A stretch of DNA of 64,000 nucleotides, taken from an uncultured Christensenella sp. Lineage in GTDB: Bacteria; Bacillota; Clostridia; Christensenellales; CAG-917. Where the stretch lies: NCBI GenBank assembly GCA_910577815.1, contig CAJTNO010000001.1, forward strand, positions 511,008 through 575,007, in the 5' to 3' direction. Both the position numbers and the translations under genes were made by a program. The notes below the pieces were generated by a model that ran no database searches, had not been told where the DNA came from, and worked only from the letters and a program-made list of their open reading frames with translations. Numbering within the stretch: the first letter of the stretch is position 1; the number at the start of each line of letters is the position of its first letter. Of the stretch, positions 24,807 to 35,654 are shown in pieces.

Positions 24807-27800
24807 ATGAGAACAGACAACACTTTTAAAAGACGCACTGCGGCAAAATTTGCGGGACTTATCGTTATCGCGCTGTGTTTTGCTTTGACGTTTACTCTGA
24901 CGCTGACGTTAAATCCCGTCGGCTTATACGGCATTGCCAATGCGGGAATAGAAACCGGCGGCGGCGACGACAACAGCTCGGCTTACGCATCCTACGGAAG
25001 CGCAAGCAGTCAGATAAATGCGGCGGGACTGACTGCGACAAATTTTAATTTCCCCGGTTCCGGCACTACTACCAGCTGGTCTGCTACGGAATCCTTTAAA
25101 TTTACTCCGTCGGCAACCAACCACCAGGTTACCAGAACCAAGGCGGACAAGGTGCGAGTGTTTTCGGATATAGGACGAGCTAATGCTTTTTACGTCGGTA
25201 CTCAAAATTCTGTCAGCGAAAATAAGTTCAGAATGGTAGTCAACGTCGATTTGGGCAATTTCTTAAATACCATTGCGTTAAATTCCAATATGACTCTTAC
25301 GGTTTACGCTTCGCTTAATCTGGCTATTTCGGATAAAGGCGGTTGGTTGAGTAACGACTGTAAAAACGTATACTATTTCGGCGCGGTGGCTACAAGCGAA
25401 ACGCTCAGCGGTACTCAGACCTATGAGAGTACTTACGCAAACTCATATGCAAAAGAAACAATCAGCATAAATGGCAACGGTGTGGATAAGGGCAGCAAAA
25501 ATACCAATACTGCGACGCTTACCAAGGATAAGCAAAATCTCGCGTTGGTATTCGGATGCGACTTCGAGGGCAGAGCTGTTACCTCGGTCGGAACAGGCGG
25601 ACGCGAGGTTTCTATAGTCGTATCCAACATTCAGTTTCATTACTCAATTTCTTACAACGGAGCTGCGGACAATGCAAATACCGTTATAAACGACGGTAGC
25701 GCGCCCGTAAAGGTTGCGGAGTCGCTTATGGGCAAAGGCTCGACCTGGAGCGATACTAACGGAAGCACTAAGGTGGGCACCCGTGTGGTTGAGCAGTATT
25801 CGCCCTTTGTTGCGAACGTGGCTAATATGCCCGTATACTACAGCGCGATAGCTTCACAGCTTGCGGGTTATACCGATAAGCGACCGAATCTGGCAAACAC
25901 GCCTACCAATGCGGTGCTTAACTCATATGTTTCTACGGCTTTGGCTGTGCCGGAAGCTACTGCAAATCAATACCGTAAATCGGCTAGAATCGAATTTGCG
26001 GATACATACAATTACGCGGGTATAGGAAAATCCGAGCCGTTTGACGCGTCAAAGGCTTCCTCCGCCTATCTGAATAACGCGGGTATAGCCGGATATACCG
26101 TCAGCGGAAGTAATTGGATTGTCGATACCGACCCCACAAGAAAATCTAAGGTTGAAAACGTCGCTTCGGGTATTAAATCCGTTGAGATGACCGTCGTTCC
26201 CGGCGGAAATTTCCAGGGAGAGGCTACTTACACGTTTAATATGTACCTCTCCAACGGCACGAGGTGGCAGAGAATAACCGTTGACGGGAAATATGTCGGT
26301 TATGCTCACGTAACAAAGAACAGCAGAGCAAACGTAACCGTTGAAATGTATCTTGACGTAAACGCAACCGTTACGGTAACCGTAAGAGATTACGGCGGTT
26401 CCTATAACGATAACGGCACTTTTGAGCCGAACGCGGGCTGCACGTCTACAACCGAATTCAGAGGTATCGACTATACCGCGCCTCTCGCGGCAAACTGCAA
26501 CGGCGAAACCAAGCTTGAAAACGACGGCTATGTAAACGGCTTCGCGGGCGCGTCTACCCTGGACACAAAATATTGGTATAAGAGAGATATGTTTGAATCG
26601 GAAGCGTCGTCGGGCGAGGATAAGGACGACGAGGGCGCTCCGCACATCTGGTTCTATACCGTAAAAAAAGCGGATACCTTTGACGATTTAAAGGCGCTTA
26701 CTCCGCATTCCTTTGCCAACTATGCGGCTATCAAGAGTAAGGGGATGCTACCTATAGGCTACGGCTCTCTTAACTCCTTCTCATATAATTTCGCAGAGGG
26801 CTGCGCCGTTGTAAACGGAGTGGGCAGCTCGCAATATACCGTAAACAACATTTCGGATATCGGCACTCAGAAGGGCGTGGGCTATTATATGTTCACATTC
26901 TATAAGTGCGATATAGCGGGCAACCTCGGCGAGGTGGTTTCGCAATATGTGCGCACGGACTATATTCAGCCCGAGTATAATCTGGATTTCAGCTATACGC
27001 TTCCCGGAGAGAGCGAGCCTGTCAGAATAGAAAATCTGTACGCTTCGGTCGATATGATGCAGTGGGCTTTGGGCGAAGCTACCCTTAAGCTGAGCTTGCC
27101 TAACGTAAACTTCTCGGGCAACACGCTCCGCTTCGAGGACGCCGACGGCGAATATATCATCACTCTCGACAGAAAGGGCAATATCTCGCTGTTTACAAGC
27201 AGGGGCAAGGTCGAGCCCGTAGACGGCAGACTGGAGCTTATTATTTCCACTTACCTTGAGAAAACCAAAATTTATTTTGAATATAGCGTAAATCAAAAGG
27301 AGGAAAACGGCGAGGTAACCTGGGAGGGCGTATTGACCGTTACCTTCGAGGATAACAACAATGCGGACAACCGTTTTCCGACCGTTGCCTGGATGACGGG
27401 CTTCAACCTCTATACGGTCGCTTATGCGGATATGAACGAAGCGGATAACGACGACAGTACGCTTATGTCCATATCCAAGCCCGAGGCGAGAATATTTATC
27501 GACCGTCACGACCCGTCCGCTCCCGAGCTTCAGGACGAGGATAACGGTTATATTACCAAGAACAACGAATATATCCTCGACCTTCTTAACAAGGTCTGGA
27601 AGACGGATAACTATCTGCTTGACGCCACACTCTTATTTGAGGACTATGCGGCGGATATCGACCTGTTTGCTCCATACGTAAAGGTGTTTACGGGATTTAA
27701 GTTTATAAACTCGGCGGAGGACTTTGCCGCTCTTAAGGGCTTGGTCGAGGGCAGCTATAAGAATTTCAAAACCGCGGCGGACGCAACCGCAAGCGGCTTG

Positions 27801-30800
27801 CTCGATAAATGCACCATTACGGATATGAGTCAGCTGTCCAACGGCTCGTCTGCATATCCGATAGAGTTCTTCTCGGGTAAGGGAAGCGGTATGCGCGTCA
27901 TCTACACCTGGGTGGTGGACCAGGCGGGACGTATTTCCGACCTGTATTCCTGCTACGTGCTTATCGATACCACCAACTACGTCGTGTCCTCGGATATGAT
28001 TGACGCAGTTATAGGCGATAAGAGCTTCGGAAAGCACGGAACTATAGCGCATACGGACGAGGCTGGGCAGTCGGCGTACTCCTTTAAGCGCGGTCAGACC
28101 GTCAGCTTTACCGTTAAGCTTGACGAGGGCTACGTGCCTTACGTTTTCGGCAAGAGCGGAGCAGGCTCCGAGCTTATCAATCTGCTTATCAACAAAACTC
28201 CCAATAAAACAATGATTAAGGCGGACAGCGCGTTCGATTCGTTTGTAACCTTCGAGGAGGGTGACGCTGACGATACTTATATTATTACGTTTACCATTGA
28301 CGACAACGACGTGCTTTCCGCGCTCAATTCCGCGATATCCTTCGGTATGTCGGCAAGAAAGGTTCTTCAAAAGACTCCCGGCTATAATAAGTACTACGAC
28401 GCGCGTCAGCTCAATATGAGGGAACACGTCATTCTTTCGGGTAAGGACGGCAACAGCGATACCGCCGCGCTCGAGTATCTCGAGTTTGAATACTTTACCT
28501 CCTATGACCACGCGGCAGGCGACGGCAACAGACTTGAAAACGCGCCTATCGACGTCGGTACGTATTATATCCGTATATTCATTCCCGAGGATAACGCCGC
28601 TTTCGTTATGGAGCTTAACGAAAACGAAATAGTTACGGGCAAGATAATTCCCATTCAGTTTACGATACTCAAGGGCAGAGTGATAATTACTCCGGAAGCA
28701 ACGTCAAGTATGTACGGCGACAGAATCGAGCTTTCCGCCAATATTTCCGGATTCGATTTCGAGGGCGGAGCCGCTCCTACGGGCGAGTATCTCGTCGGTT
28801 CGCTTAAGCTTGCGATAAACAACTGGAATCCCGCAAACAGTATGGTTGACGTCGGAGAGTACAGAATTACCTACGACGACCAGTTCAGAATTCTCGACGC
28901 GAACAATCAGCAGAGCGGTAACTTCGATATTGTGTTTACGGAAAACATCCTCCATACGATAACGCAAAGACGCGTTGCCGTCAGCGTATGGGACGAGAGC
29001 AAGCAGTACGGCGATATCGACCCGATTATCAGATTTGCGGTTGATTCCGCTCAGTTTGATTGGTACAGCGGCGGCATAGAGGCATTGCTGTATACCATTT
29101 TCGGAAATAACTATAAGCAAACCGATAATCTCGACGGCGTATATCTGTACGATTCCAACGGACGTATTACCCGCTCCAAGGGCGAAAACGCGGGCAGTTA
29201 TACGTATATTGCTCCTTCCGCGGGCGCGTTTGACGTAAACGGCAACTATACGATTGCGCTGACTATCGGAAGCGAAAGCAGATTTATAATAGAAAAAAGA
29301 AACGTAACGCTGGACGCAAAGGGACAGTCTACGGTTATCAAATACGGACAGACTCCCGACATAAGCTCCGTGCGCATAGATTACTCGCTTGCAAGCAAGG
29401 ACGTGAAATTTGCGGACGAAATCGCGTCGGCGGTCGAGGGACTTATTATTCTCAGAGGCGACGGCACGCTCATTCCTATGACGAGCGGCGGATATTCGGG
29501 TCGCTACGTTTACGATATAATTCTCGGCAATCCGGAAGACGGAAATATACTTGTCACCGATAATATGATAATCACACTTGCTACCGACAAGTATACCGTG
29601 TACGTAACCGAGCAGGGTACGATTATCATAAAGGTCAAGGACGGCGCCGTGTTTGAATTTGTGTACGGCGACAAGCTTACCGCAAATCTTATGAGCTATC
29701 AGAGCCTTAAGGATAAATTCGAGATAGTCACCGAGGACGGCGAGACGGTGGACTTCGACGACGTACGCTGGGATTTCAATTTCGGCTCGGTTGAACTCAA
29801 TTCCTACATTCCCGTAGGCAGCCATTACGTAAATATCTTTGACGCCGCGCTATATAAAAACAATGCGCTCGTAAACGATAAGGTTATTGTCGACCGCTTT
29901 ACCGCTACTGTGAATCCCGCCGAGATTGTTGTAAGACCTACATCCGAAAAGCTCCAGAAAACCTACGGTCAGGAGGACGGCATATTCAACTTCGGATTTG
30001 CTATCGTTTCGGTAAACGGCAAGCCCTTCGGTACGGGAAGCAGCTATGCGGGACTCAGCTATGTTGAACTCGCAAGGAGAATAAGCGGCGTTTACGCAAG
30101 AGGTCGCTATGCCGCAAACGGCGCGCTGCGCTATATCGGCGAGAGATACGACGACGCTACCGACGCAAACGGCGTAATACTTGCGGGCGCTGCCGGCGAC
30201 TATTACAGCTATACCGTAAGCTCGGCATTTACGTTTACCGAGGGCAATAACTTCGTTATATCCGCAGAGCTTGCATCCGACGTGCGCTTTGTGATAAATC
30301 CGAGCGTGGTTAACCTCGATGTCAACCGTTTCGTAGGCGTAAACAAGGCGTATGACGGTACAAATTCGGTATTCTTCGGCTCAACGATAGCCTACGATAT
30401 AACCGAGCAGCTTACAAGAGCTACGGATAACGTCCGCCTCGCCTTCAATGCGGAGTACGACGTTACCGGTTCGATGGGCGTAAGCACCGACGCAGGTATC
30501 ATATTTTCCTATCTCCGCCTCGAGGGCAATGCGGCGCACAATTACAAGCTCGGAAGAATTACAAACGTCAATCTCGAAAATAAGCTTTATGACGGCGAGA
30601 ATTTGAGCTCGAACGCTCTTATTACAGATAATGTAAGAGTTATTATATATTATATAGATAACATAAATAATACAAATCATATCTATATATCGATGGGCGC
30701 TATCGCTATACTCAAATCCGACTTTACCGTATCCAAGGTTTACGACGGCACGGACAGACTTCTGAAATCGGACGTATCCATTGCCAACCGTACCGACGAA

Positions 30801-33800
30801 TACGGCGGCTCCGCAATGCTCAATCAGATTTGGGGACAGGCGAATTCGTCTATCAGCAACGAGCCGAGATTCCAAGGCTCCGACGCGGGCGATTACGTGC
30901 TTAACATCGTTATGCGCTTCGATATTCCCGGAATTAAAAGCTCCGATATTAAGATAACAAACGACGGCGCTTATTACGACCCCGATATAACTATCACCGT
31001 AATTGAGGGCGTCGCTATCAGCGTGCGTATCAATTCAATCCCCGCTACTATCAATAAAAAGGTTCTCGGCGTAAACTCCTTTGACGAAATTAAGCCCGTA
31101 GAACAGGATTACAGCGGTCAGTCGGGACAGGGCGTTATCAAGGAAACCGAGGTCAGGCTTAAAGACGGTCAGATTGTAGACGGCGACGTCGTTGACGTAA
31201 ATCTCGTATCCGTAATAAGCGACGGCAATTACAACGCGGGCAAGCACCCCGTTCGTTTTGCCGAGATGGGCGACGGTCAGAATGCTACCTCGTCCGTAAG
31301 CAACTCCAACTACACAATCGACGTGAACGCGCTCAACGAATTCTATTCGAACGACAACGCGCTTAAGGTAACTATCAACAAGGCGAAGCTTAAGCCGAAT
31401 ATCAAGTTCGAGGACAAGGACTATGACGGCACGACCGAGGTGCAAACCAGAGAAATGAACTCCGATATGAAGACGGATTTCATTACCGCAAGCTTTGCAA
31501 AGGAGCTCAAGAGCGAGCTTGAAAAGCTGCATCTTGCAGGTACGGTAAGCTATGTTTTGTCCGCAAACGGAAGACCCAATCCCAACGTCGCAACCGATAA
31601 GGACGGCAATGTGATTGCGCATAACGTTCTTGTCAGCGGCGTTTACATCAATGCCGACGATGAGAGTCTGCTTGCAAACTACGATATGCTCGGCGGAAGA
31701 TTTAACGAGGAAACGGGCGAGTACGATGCCGTTGCCGCCAAGTCGGGCATAGTGGACGAGTATGAGATTATCGGCGCCTTGACGGTCAACCGCAAAACTC
31801 TGCGTCTGCTGTCCAACAACGTAATAATCAAGGACAAGGTTTACGACAGTACAAGAGAGGCGGATATTACGATTTCTCTTGAAAATTCGGGAGTAGTAAA
31901 CGTAAACGGATTAAACGAGGCGGATTATCTGAGAGTTACGGCAACGGGTATGTTTGCCAAGAATACCGTAAGCCAGAATATCCCCGTATCCATTTCGGAC
32001 GTTCGTCTTGCAGCCTCCGAAAAATATGAATACCTGTTGAATAACTACTCTTTGCCCGCGTTCTCCGAAAGACGTAACGCAAGCATTCTTCCGCGACCTG
32101 TTGCGGTAACCGTGGACCTCGGCGAAAAGACATATAACGGCACTACAAACGTCAGCAATAACGCTATGAAGTTCAGCTGGGGCGATATGATTGGCAACGA
32201 GGCGGACGGCTATGCGGTTCAGGCAGTGCCGGGAAATTCGCACTTTATCGATAAGAACGTGAACGTGCTTAAAAACGAAAATGGCGAGTTTTTGGGCGTA
32301 GGCGCAAAGGAAGGCACAGTTTACAATCCTATGCTCCGCAACAACAGAGGTATGGTCAACTATGAGCTTGTTATCGCCAAGTCCGAAAAGGACGGAGAGG
32401 ATTATATTGCTTACGTTGACGCAAACGGAGCGTTGCATTACGGTGAGAAGTATACGGGAACAGGCGACGTACTGTATTATTACCCACTGCCTGCAACGGA
32501 TAAGTACATCGAGATAAACGATGAAAATGCAACCGATATAGAGGCGGCAAGAAATGCGGGCGCAATCGCCGGAAGCTACGTTCTCAACGGAGTGAAGGTT
32601 TATGCGATAGACTCGGCGTACGGCGGAACAGTCACGGGAAATATGACCGCTATGACCTATCTCAAGGGAGAGGGTAAGATAAATCAGAAGGCTGTTTCCA
32701 TAAGCGCGGACGGAATTAAAATAATCAACGAAAGCGTGTTTACCAAGATGTACGACGGTACTACGCACTTCCTCGGCGAGGAAAACAAGGATTATGAATA
32801 TCTCGACGGCGGAATTATCGGAGTTGTCGAAGGCGACGACGTAAGAATTACGTCTGTATCCGCGGAGTTCGATACGGCTTATACTACGGCCAACTATGTA
32901 TTGTTCACTCCGAGCGGAATTACGGGCGACGACGTTGACAATTACCGCATAGACGGAAAAATCGGCTTCGCGCGTATAAGAGGACATATTACAAAGCGTA
33001 CTATCGACGCCGAGCTTAAGGACGGCACCGTCGAGTACGGCACCGCTGTCAATACTATCGTCGGCGAAATCGAATATAAGGCTCACGGCAACGTGACGGA
33101 TGAAAATCCAACAGGCACCTATGACCTTATCGAATGGGAGAAGGATTTGTATTTGCAGCTTTCTCAGTACACGGGAATGATGGGCTTTGAGCTTGGCAAC
33201 TATCAGGATGCGCTGATGTCCAGAATTTATACGATAAACAAGGACGGCGACAAGCTTAACGGCTTTGACAAGGTGGTTGGCGACGTTCTCGGCGACGATA
33301 AGTCGATATACTATATCAAGCTTTCGGGAATAACCGCGCTGCCCTCCGCAAGAGCTAACTTTGCATTGTCCAATCCTCAGGCGGGACAGACGACGCTAAG
33401 CTATACGCTTGACTACGTAAACGTAAACAACTACGCGTTCAATCCCGTTTATCAGGGCGACGGCACAAGCAAGCTCACCGTTGTAAAGAGAGATATTTTC
33501 GTAACCGCCAGAGGCGAGGGCTATACCAAGTACTACGCGGGTAACGACCCTGCCGTAGAGCTGTTCTTCTTCAATGCGCAGGGACAGCACGGTCTTGCTC
33601 CCGGCGAGACAGCTAATATCGTGTTTAAGAAAAACGGAATAGATTATACTCCAGTCGTGAAGTGGGGCGTATTCAATAAGCTCACGGGCGAATGGACCGA
33701 GGCGGGCAAATATGCGGTTATAAGCGATGACCTCGGCGAAAACAAGGAGTACGTTGCGCGCTTCTTTGCTCCCGAGGGAGTGGATTACAACGTTGTAACT

Positions 33801-35318
33801 CCAAACTATAACGTCTTGCTCGGCGAAAGCATCATATACGTACAGGACGGCGATTTAATTCAGATGACCTACGGAGAGGGCTACGGCTATAAGAGCTCCG
33901 CTTCCGTGCTCGAGCTTGTTCAGCCCGGTATGGTCGGAGTAAGCCTCAGCGACCCGTCAAAGACCGAGTTCTCCTATACCTACAACGGAAAGAATCAGGT
34001 TTCCAAGACCGTAAACGGTGCAAGCTCGGCTGATACGATTACGCTCGGCGACTACAGCGAGGTTGTAAACTTCGGCACATACAAGGGACGCGTAAACGTA
34101 AGACGCGAGATTCGCATTGACGAGCACGACCCCAACACCTACTTCAATATCTGGACAAGCGACAAGGATATAACAATAAATATCCTTAAGGCAAGTCCTC
34201 AGCTTAAGGCGGTGTCCACGTCCAAGTACTATGACGGAGCTTCCTTCGAGTACAAGGTGAGCGGCGCGGACAATATGATAAGCTATCTGTCGGGAGTGGG
34301 AATAAGCATAAGAGACGGATATGCGGATATCAGCTATCAGATGCTCAATGCCAAAAACGAGTACGAACCCGTATCCGAAATGCGCGGCGCAGGCACCTAT
34401 CGCGTAGTTGTCGCGCTCAACGACAAGTTTGCAGAGAACAATCCCAACTATGCGGCGGAGTCGGCAATCGCTACCTATACTATACTAAAATCCGTTGTTA
34501 CGGTGACGATATCCTCCGAGGGCTACACCGAGGGCGCGCCCAACAGCGACGGCAAGACCTTGGTTGCTCCCTTCGACGGCAGTAAGGATAAATACGAAAT
34601 CAAGTATTCTATATTCAATATGGCTGACGCTCCCGAGAGTATCCATCTGCCTATATCGCAGACCGAAGTGAATTTCAAGAGCGACATCGTTTCCGCAGGC
34701 AGATATCCGTTTGAGGTCGTTATAAAAGAGGGTGAGTTCGATATGCACAACTACCGTCTTGTCGGCTCCAAGGGCGTGCTTGAGCTTACTACAAAGAGCG
34801 TGTCCTCGTCCAATGCCTCCGTAAGCCTCGATACAGAAGCGGTTGTAAATACTCTTGTGTCCAAGGAGATTACAAAGAGCAGCAGCGGCGGCTCGGATAT
34901 CGATTTGTGGAACAGCATAGACAGTCATATGCCGCTAATAGATAAAAACGCAACACTTGCTTCGGTCGTAAGGCTCGAGCTGTACTGCAACAACACATAT
35001 GTAGAGTATAGCGACGGCAATATCGACGTAAAGGTTAATATTCCGTCCTCGGTGGGCGACCTTAACGGCAAGGCAATCTATACCGTAAATAAAAACGGAG
35101 GACTTAGCCGCCTTGAGAATTATACCGTAAACAACGGTAAAATCGAGTATACTACCGAATATCTCGGAGCGCTTGTGTTTATCGACCTTACTCCTGCAAC
35201 GATGCCCGTATGGCAGATAGCATTGATTGCGGTTGCGGCAGTGTTGGTTGCAATAGCCGCGGTGTGGACGATTGTTGTGTTTGCAGTACGCAAGTCCCGT
35301 CTTAAAAAGATAGCGTAA
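24807..35318 (+). CDS. Giant surface protein with MBG/YDG repeats and a C-terminal membrane anchor
   Basis: One 3503-residue frame fills 10.5 kb. It opens with a signal peptide (basic FKRR, then a hydrophobic stretch to about residue 45) and ends with a membrane segment (PVWQIALIAVAAVL onwards) and a basic RKSRLKKIA tail. There is no LPXTG sortase motif. From about residue 1190 it is built of beta domains of MBG and YDG type: YGD/YGQ motifs (near nt 28710, 28995, 29340, 29950) and YDGT-like motifs (near nt 30350, 30740, 31420, 32130, 32750, 34225). The N-terminal third is different, rich in Thr/Ser/Asn. It is probably an extracellular adhesin or stalk. The start at 24807 has GGTGG five bases upstream. 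Confidence 0.85.
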   Translation: MRTDNTFKRRTAAKFAGLIVIALCFALTFTLTLTLNPVGLYGIANAGIETGGGDDNSSAYASYGSASSQINAAGLTATNFNFPGSGTTTSWSATESFKFTPSATNHQVTRTKADKVRVFSDIGRANAFYVGTQNSVSENKFRMVVNVDLGNFLNTIALNSNMTLTVYASLNLAISDKGGWLSNDCKNVYYFGAVATSETLSGTQTYESTYANSYAKETISINGNGVDKGSKNTNTATLTKDKQNLALVFGCDFEGRAVTSVGTGGREVSIVVSNIQFHYSISYNGAADNANTVINDGSAPVKVAESLMGKGSTWSDTNGSTKVGTRVVEQYSPFVANVANMPVYYSAIASQLAGYTDKRPNLANTPTNAVLNSYVSTALAVPEATANQYRKSARIEFADTYNYAGIGKSEPFDASKASSAYLNNAGIAGYTVSGSNWIVDTDPTRKSKVENVASGIKSVEMTVVPGGNFQGEATYTFNMYLSNGTRWQRITVDGKYVGYAHVTKNSRANVTVEMYLDVNATVTVTVRDYGGSYNDNGTFEPNAGCTSTTEFRGIDYTAPLAANCNGETKLENDGYVNGFAGASTLDTKYWYKRDMFESEASSGEDKDDEGAPHIWFYTVKKADTFDDLKALTPHSFANYAAIKSKGMLPIGYGSLNSFSYNFAEGCAVVNGVGSSQYTVNNISDIGTQKGVGYYMFTFYKCDIAGNLGEVVSQYVRTDYIQPEYNLDFSYTLPGESEPVRIENLYASVDMMQWALGEATLKLSLPNVNFSGNTLRFEDADGEYIITLDRKGNISLFTSRGKVEPVDGRLELIISTYLEKTKIYFEYSVNQKEENGEVTWEGVLTVTFEDNNNADNRFPTVAWMTGFNLYTVAYADMNEADNDDSTLMSISKPEARIFIDRHDPSAPELQDEDNGYITKNNEYILDLLNKVWKTDNYLLDATLLFEDYAADIDLFAPYVKVFTGFKFINSAEDFAALKGLVEGSYKNFKTAADATASGLLDKCTITDMSQLSNGSSAYPIEFFSGKGSGMRVIYTWVVDQAGRISDLYSCYVLIDTTNYVVSSDMIDAVIGDKSFGKHGTIAHTDEAGQSAYSFKRGQTVSFTVKLDEGYVPYVFGKSGAGSELINLLINKTPNKTMIKADSAFDSFVTFEEGDADDTYIITFTIDDNDVLSALNSAISFGMSARKVLQKTPGYNKYYDARQLNMREHVILSGKDGNSDTAALEYLEFEYFTSYDHAAGDGNRLENAPIDVGTYYIRIFIPEDNAAFVMELNENEIVTGKIIPIQFTILKGRVIITPEATSSMYGDRIELSANISGFDFEGGAAPTGEYLVGSLKLAINNWNPANSMVDVGEYRITYDDQFRILDANNQQSGNFDIVFTENILHTITQRRVAVSVWDESKQYGDIDPIIRFAVDSAQFDWYSGGIEALLYTIFGNNYKQTDNLDGVYLYDSNGRITRSKGENAGSYTYIAPSAGAFDVNGNYTIALTIGSESRFIIEKRNVTLDAKGQSTVIKYGQTPDISSVRIDYSLASKDVKFADEIASAVEGLIILRGDGTLIPMTSGGYSGRYVYDIILGNPEDGNILVTDNMIITLATDKYTVYVTEQGTIIIKVKDGAVFEFVYGDKLTANLMSYQSLKDKFEIVTEDGETVDFDDVRWDFNFGSVELNSYIPVGSHYVNIFDAALYKNNALVNDKVIVDRFTATVNPAEIVVRPTSEKLQKTYGQEDGIFNFGFAIVSVNGKPFGTGSSYAGLSYVELARRISGVYARGRYAANGALRYIGERYDDATDANGVILAGAAGDYYSYTVSSAFTFTEGNNFVISAELASDVRFVINPSVVNLDVNRFVGVNKAYDGTNSVFFGSTIAYDITEQLTRATDNVRLAFNAEYDVTGSMGVSTDAGIIFSYLRLEGNAAHNYKLGRITNVNLENKLYDGENLSSNALITDNVRVIIYYIDNINNTNHIYISMGAIAILKSDFTVSKVYDGTDRLLKSDVSIANRTDEYGGSAMLNQIWGQANSSISNEPRFQGSDAGDYVLNIVMRFDIPGIKSSDIKITNDGAYYDPDITITVIEGVAISVRINSIPATINKKVLGVNSFDEIKPVEQDYSGQSGQGVIKETEVRLKDGQIVDGDVVDVNLVSVISDGNYNAGKHPVRFAEMGDGQNATSSVSNSNYTIDVNALNEFYSNDNALKVTINKAKLKPNIKFEDKDYDGTTEVQTREMNSDMKTDFITASFAKELKSELEKLHLAGTVSYVLSANGRPNPNVATDKDGNVIAHNVLVSGVYINADDESLLANYDMLGGRFNEETGEYDAVAAKSGIVDEYEIIGALTVNRKTLRLLSNNVIIKDKVYDSTREADITISLENSGVVNVNGLNEADYLRVTATGMFAKNTVSQNIPVSISDVRLAASEKYEYLLNNYSLPAFSERRNASILPRPVAVTVDLGEKTYNGTTNVSNNAMKFSWGDMIGNEADGYAVQAVPGNSHFIDKNVNVLKNENGEFLGVGAKEGTVYNPMLRNNRGMVNYELVIAKSEKDGEDYIAYVDANGALHYGEKYTGTGDVLYYYPLPATDKYIEINDENATDIEAARNAGAIAGSYVLNGVKVYAIDSAYGGTVTGNMTAMTYLKGEGKINQKAVSISADGIKIINESVFTKMYDGTTHFLGEENKDYEYLDGGIIGVVEGDDVRITSVSAEFDTAYTTANYVLFTPSGITGDDVDNYRIDGKIGFARIRGHITKRTIDAELKDGTVEYGTAVNTIVGEIEYKAHGNVTDENPTGTYDLIEWEKDLYLQLSQYTGMMGFELGNYQDALMSRIYTINKDGDKLNGFDKVVGDVLGDDKSIYYIKLSGITALPSARANFALSNPQAGQTTLSYTLDYVNVNNYAFNPVYQGDGTSKLTVVKRDIFVTARGEGYTKYYAGNDPAVELFFFNAQGQHGLAPGETANIVFKKNGIDYTPVVKWGVFNKLTGEWTEAGKYAVISDDLGENKEYVARFFAPEGVDYNVVTPNYNVLLGESIIYVQDGDLIQMTYGEGYGYKSSASVLELVQPGMVGVSLSDPSKTEFSYTYNGKNQVSKTVNGASSADTITLGDYSEVVNFGTYKGRVNVRREIRIDEHDPNTYFNIWTSDKDITINILKASPQLKAVSTSKYYDGASFEYKVSGADNMISYLSGVGISIRDGYADISYQMLNAKNEYEPVSEMRGAGTYRVVVALNDKFAENNPNYAAESAIATYTILKSVVTVTISSEGYTEGAPNSDGKTLVAPFDGSKDKYEIKYSIFNMADAPESIHLPISQTEVNFKSDIVSAGRYPFEVVIKEGEFDMHNYRLVGSKGVLELTTKSVSSSNASVSLDTEAVVNTLVSKEITKSSSGGSDIDLWNSIDSHMPLIDKNATLASVVRLELYCNNTYVEYSDGNIDVKVNIPSSVGDLNGKAIYTVNKNGGLSRLENYTVNNGKIEYTTEYLGALVFIDLTPATMPVWQIALIAVAAVLVAIAAVWTIVVFAVRKSRLKKIA
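30651..30689. repeat. AT-rich inverted repeat inside the giant gene
   Basis: TATATAGATA (30651-30660) and TATCTATATA (30680-30689) flank 19 bases in an almost pure A/T patch (about 30630-30690). It encodes YYIDNINNTNHIYIS, unlike the surrounding balanced sequence, and keeps the frame. Confidence 0.7.
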
Positions 35319-35341
35319 ACGGCAGTTTAATTTAAATTTGT

Positions 35342-35375
35342 AAATGCCCCGTATTTGCGGGGCATTTCTATTTTA
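35342..35375 (+). terminator. Intrinsic terminator after the giant gene
   Basis: A 10-bp stem AAATGCCCCG (35342-35351) and CGGGGCATTT (35358-35367) is followed by a T-rich CTATTTT tail. Confidence 0.88.
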
Positions 35376-35441
35376 TGTAGCTAAATATCCGTTTTTCGGA
35401 ACTTTTAGCGCAGGTTTTGATTGCGTATTTATAATGTAGCT

Positions 35442-35654
35442 ATGAAAAACGTATTAGGTCAAAGATTAAGAGAATTGAGATTGTCAATACATTTGACGCA
35501 GAAAAAACTGGCTGAATATATTTATGTAAGTCAAAATTCAATTTCTTGTTGGGAAACATCGGAAAGAGAGCCGAGTATTTCTGACATTATTCGTCTTGCG
35601 GATTTTTTTGATACTTCAACCGATTATTTACTTGGTAAATCGGATATTTTTTAA
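35442..35654 (+). CDS. Small XRE-family HTH regulator
   Basis: The 70-residue protein is almost only a Cro/C1-type helix-turn-helix: LGQRLRELRLSIHLTQKKLAEYI, then VSQNSISCWETSEREPSISDIIRLADFF and DTSTDYLLGKSD. It has no sensing domain. The codons are visibly more AT-rich than in the neighbours, which suggests recent acquisition. TATAAT (35430-35435) lies six bases before the ATG and there is no ribosome binding site, so it may be leaderless; no good -35 box is present. Single-domain XRE proteins often autoregulate or pair with a toxin, but no partner gene is visible. Confidence 0.8.
   Translation: MKNVLGQRLRELRLSIHLTQKKLAEYIYVSQNSISCWETSEREPSISDIIRLADFFDTSTDYLLGKSDIF

Noticed and set aside
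31911..33086. Long open frame on the reverse strand inside the giant gene (also 28704-29825 and others)
   Set aside because: These mirror the codon bias of the plus-strand gene, have no ribosome binding site or recognisable domain, and read as low-complexity His/Val/Tyr-rich sequence.
24807..35318. LPXTG or S-layer anchoring of the giant protein
   Set aside because: No LPXTG-like motif or SLH repeats are visible near the C-terminus; only a membrane helix with a basic tail is seen.
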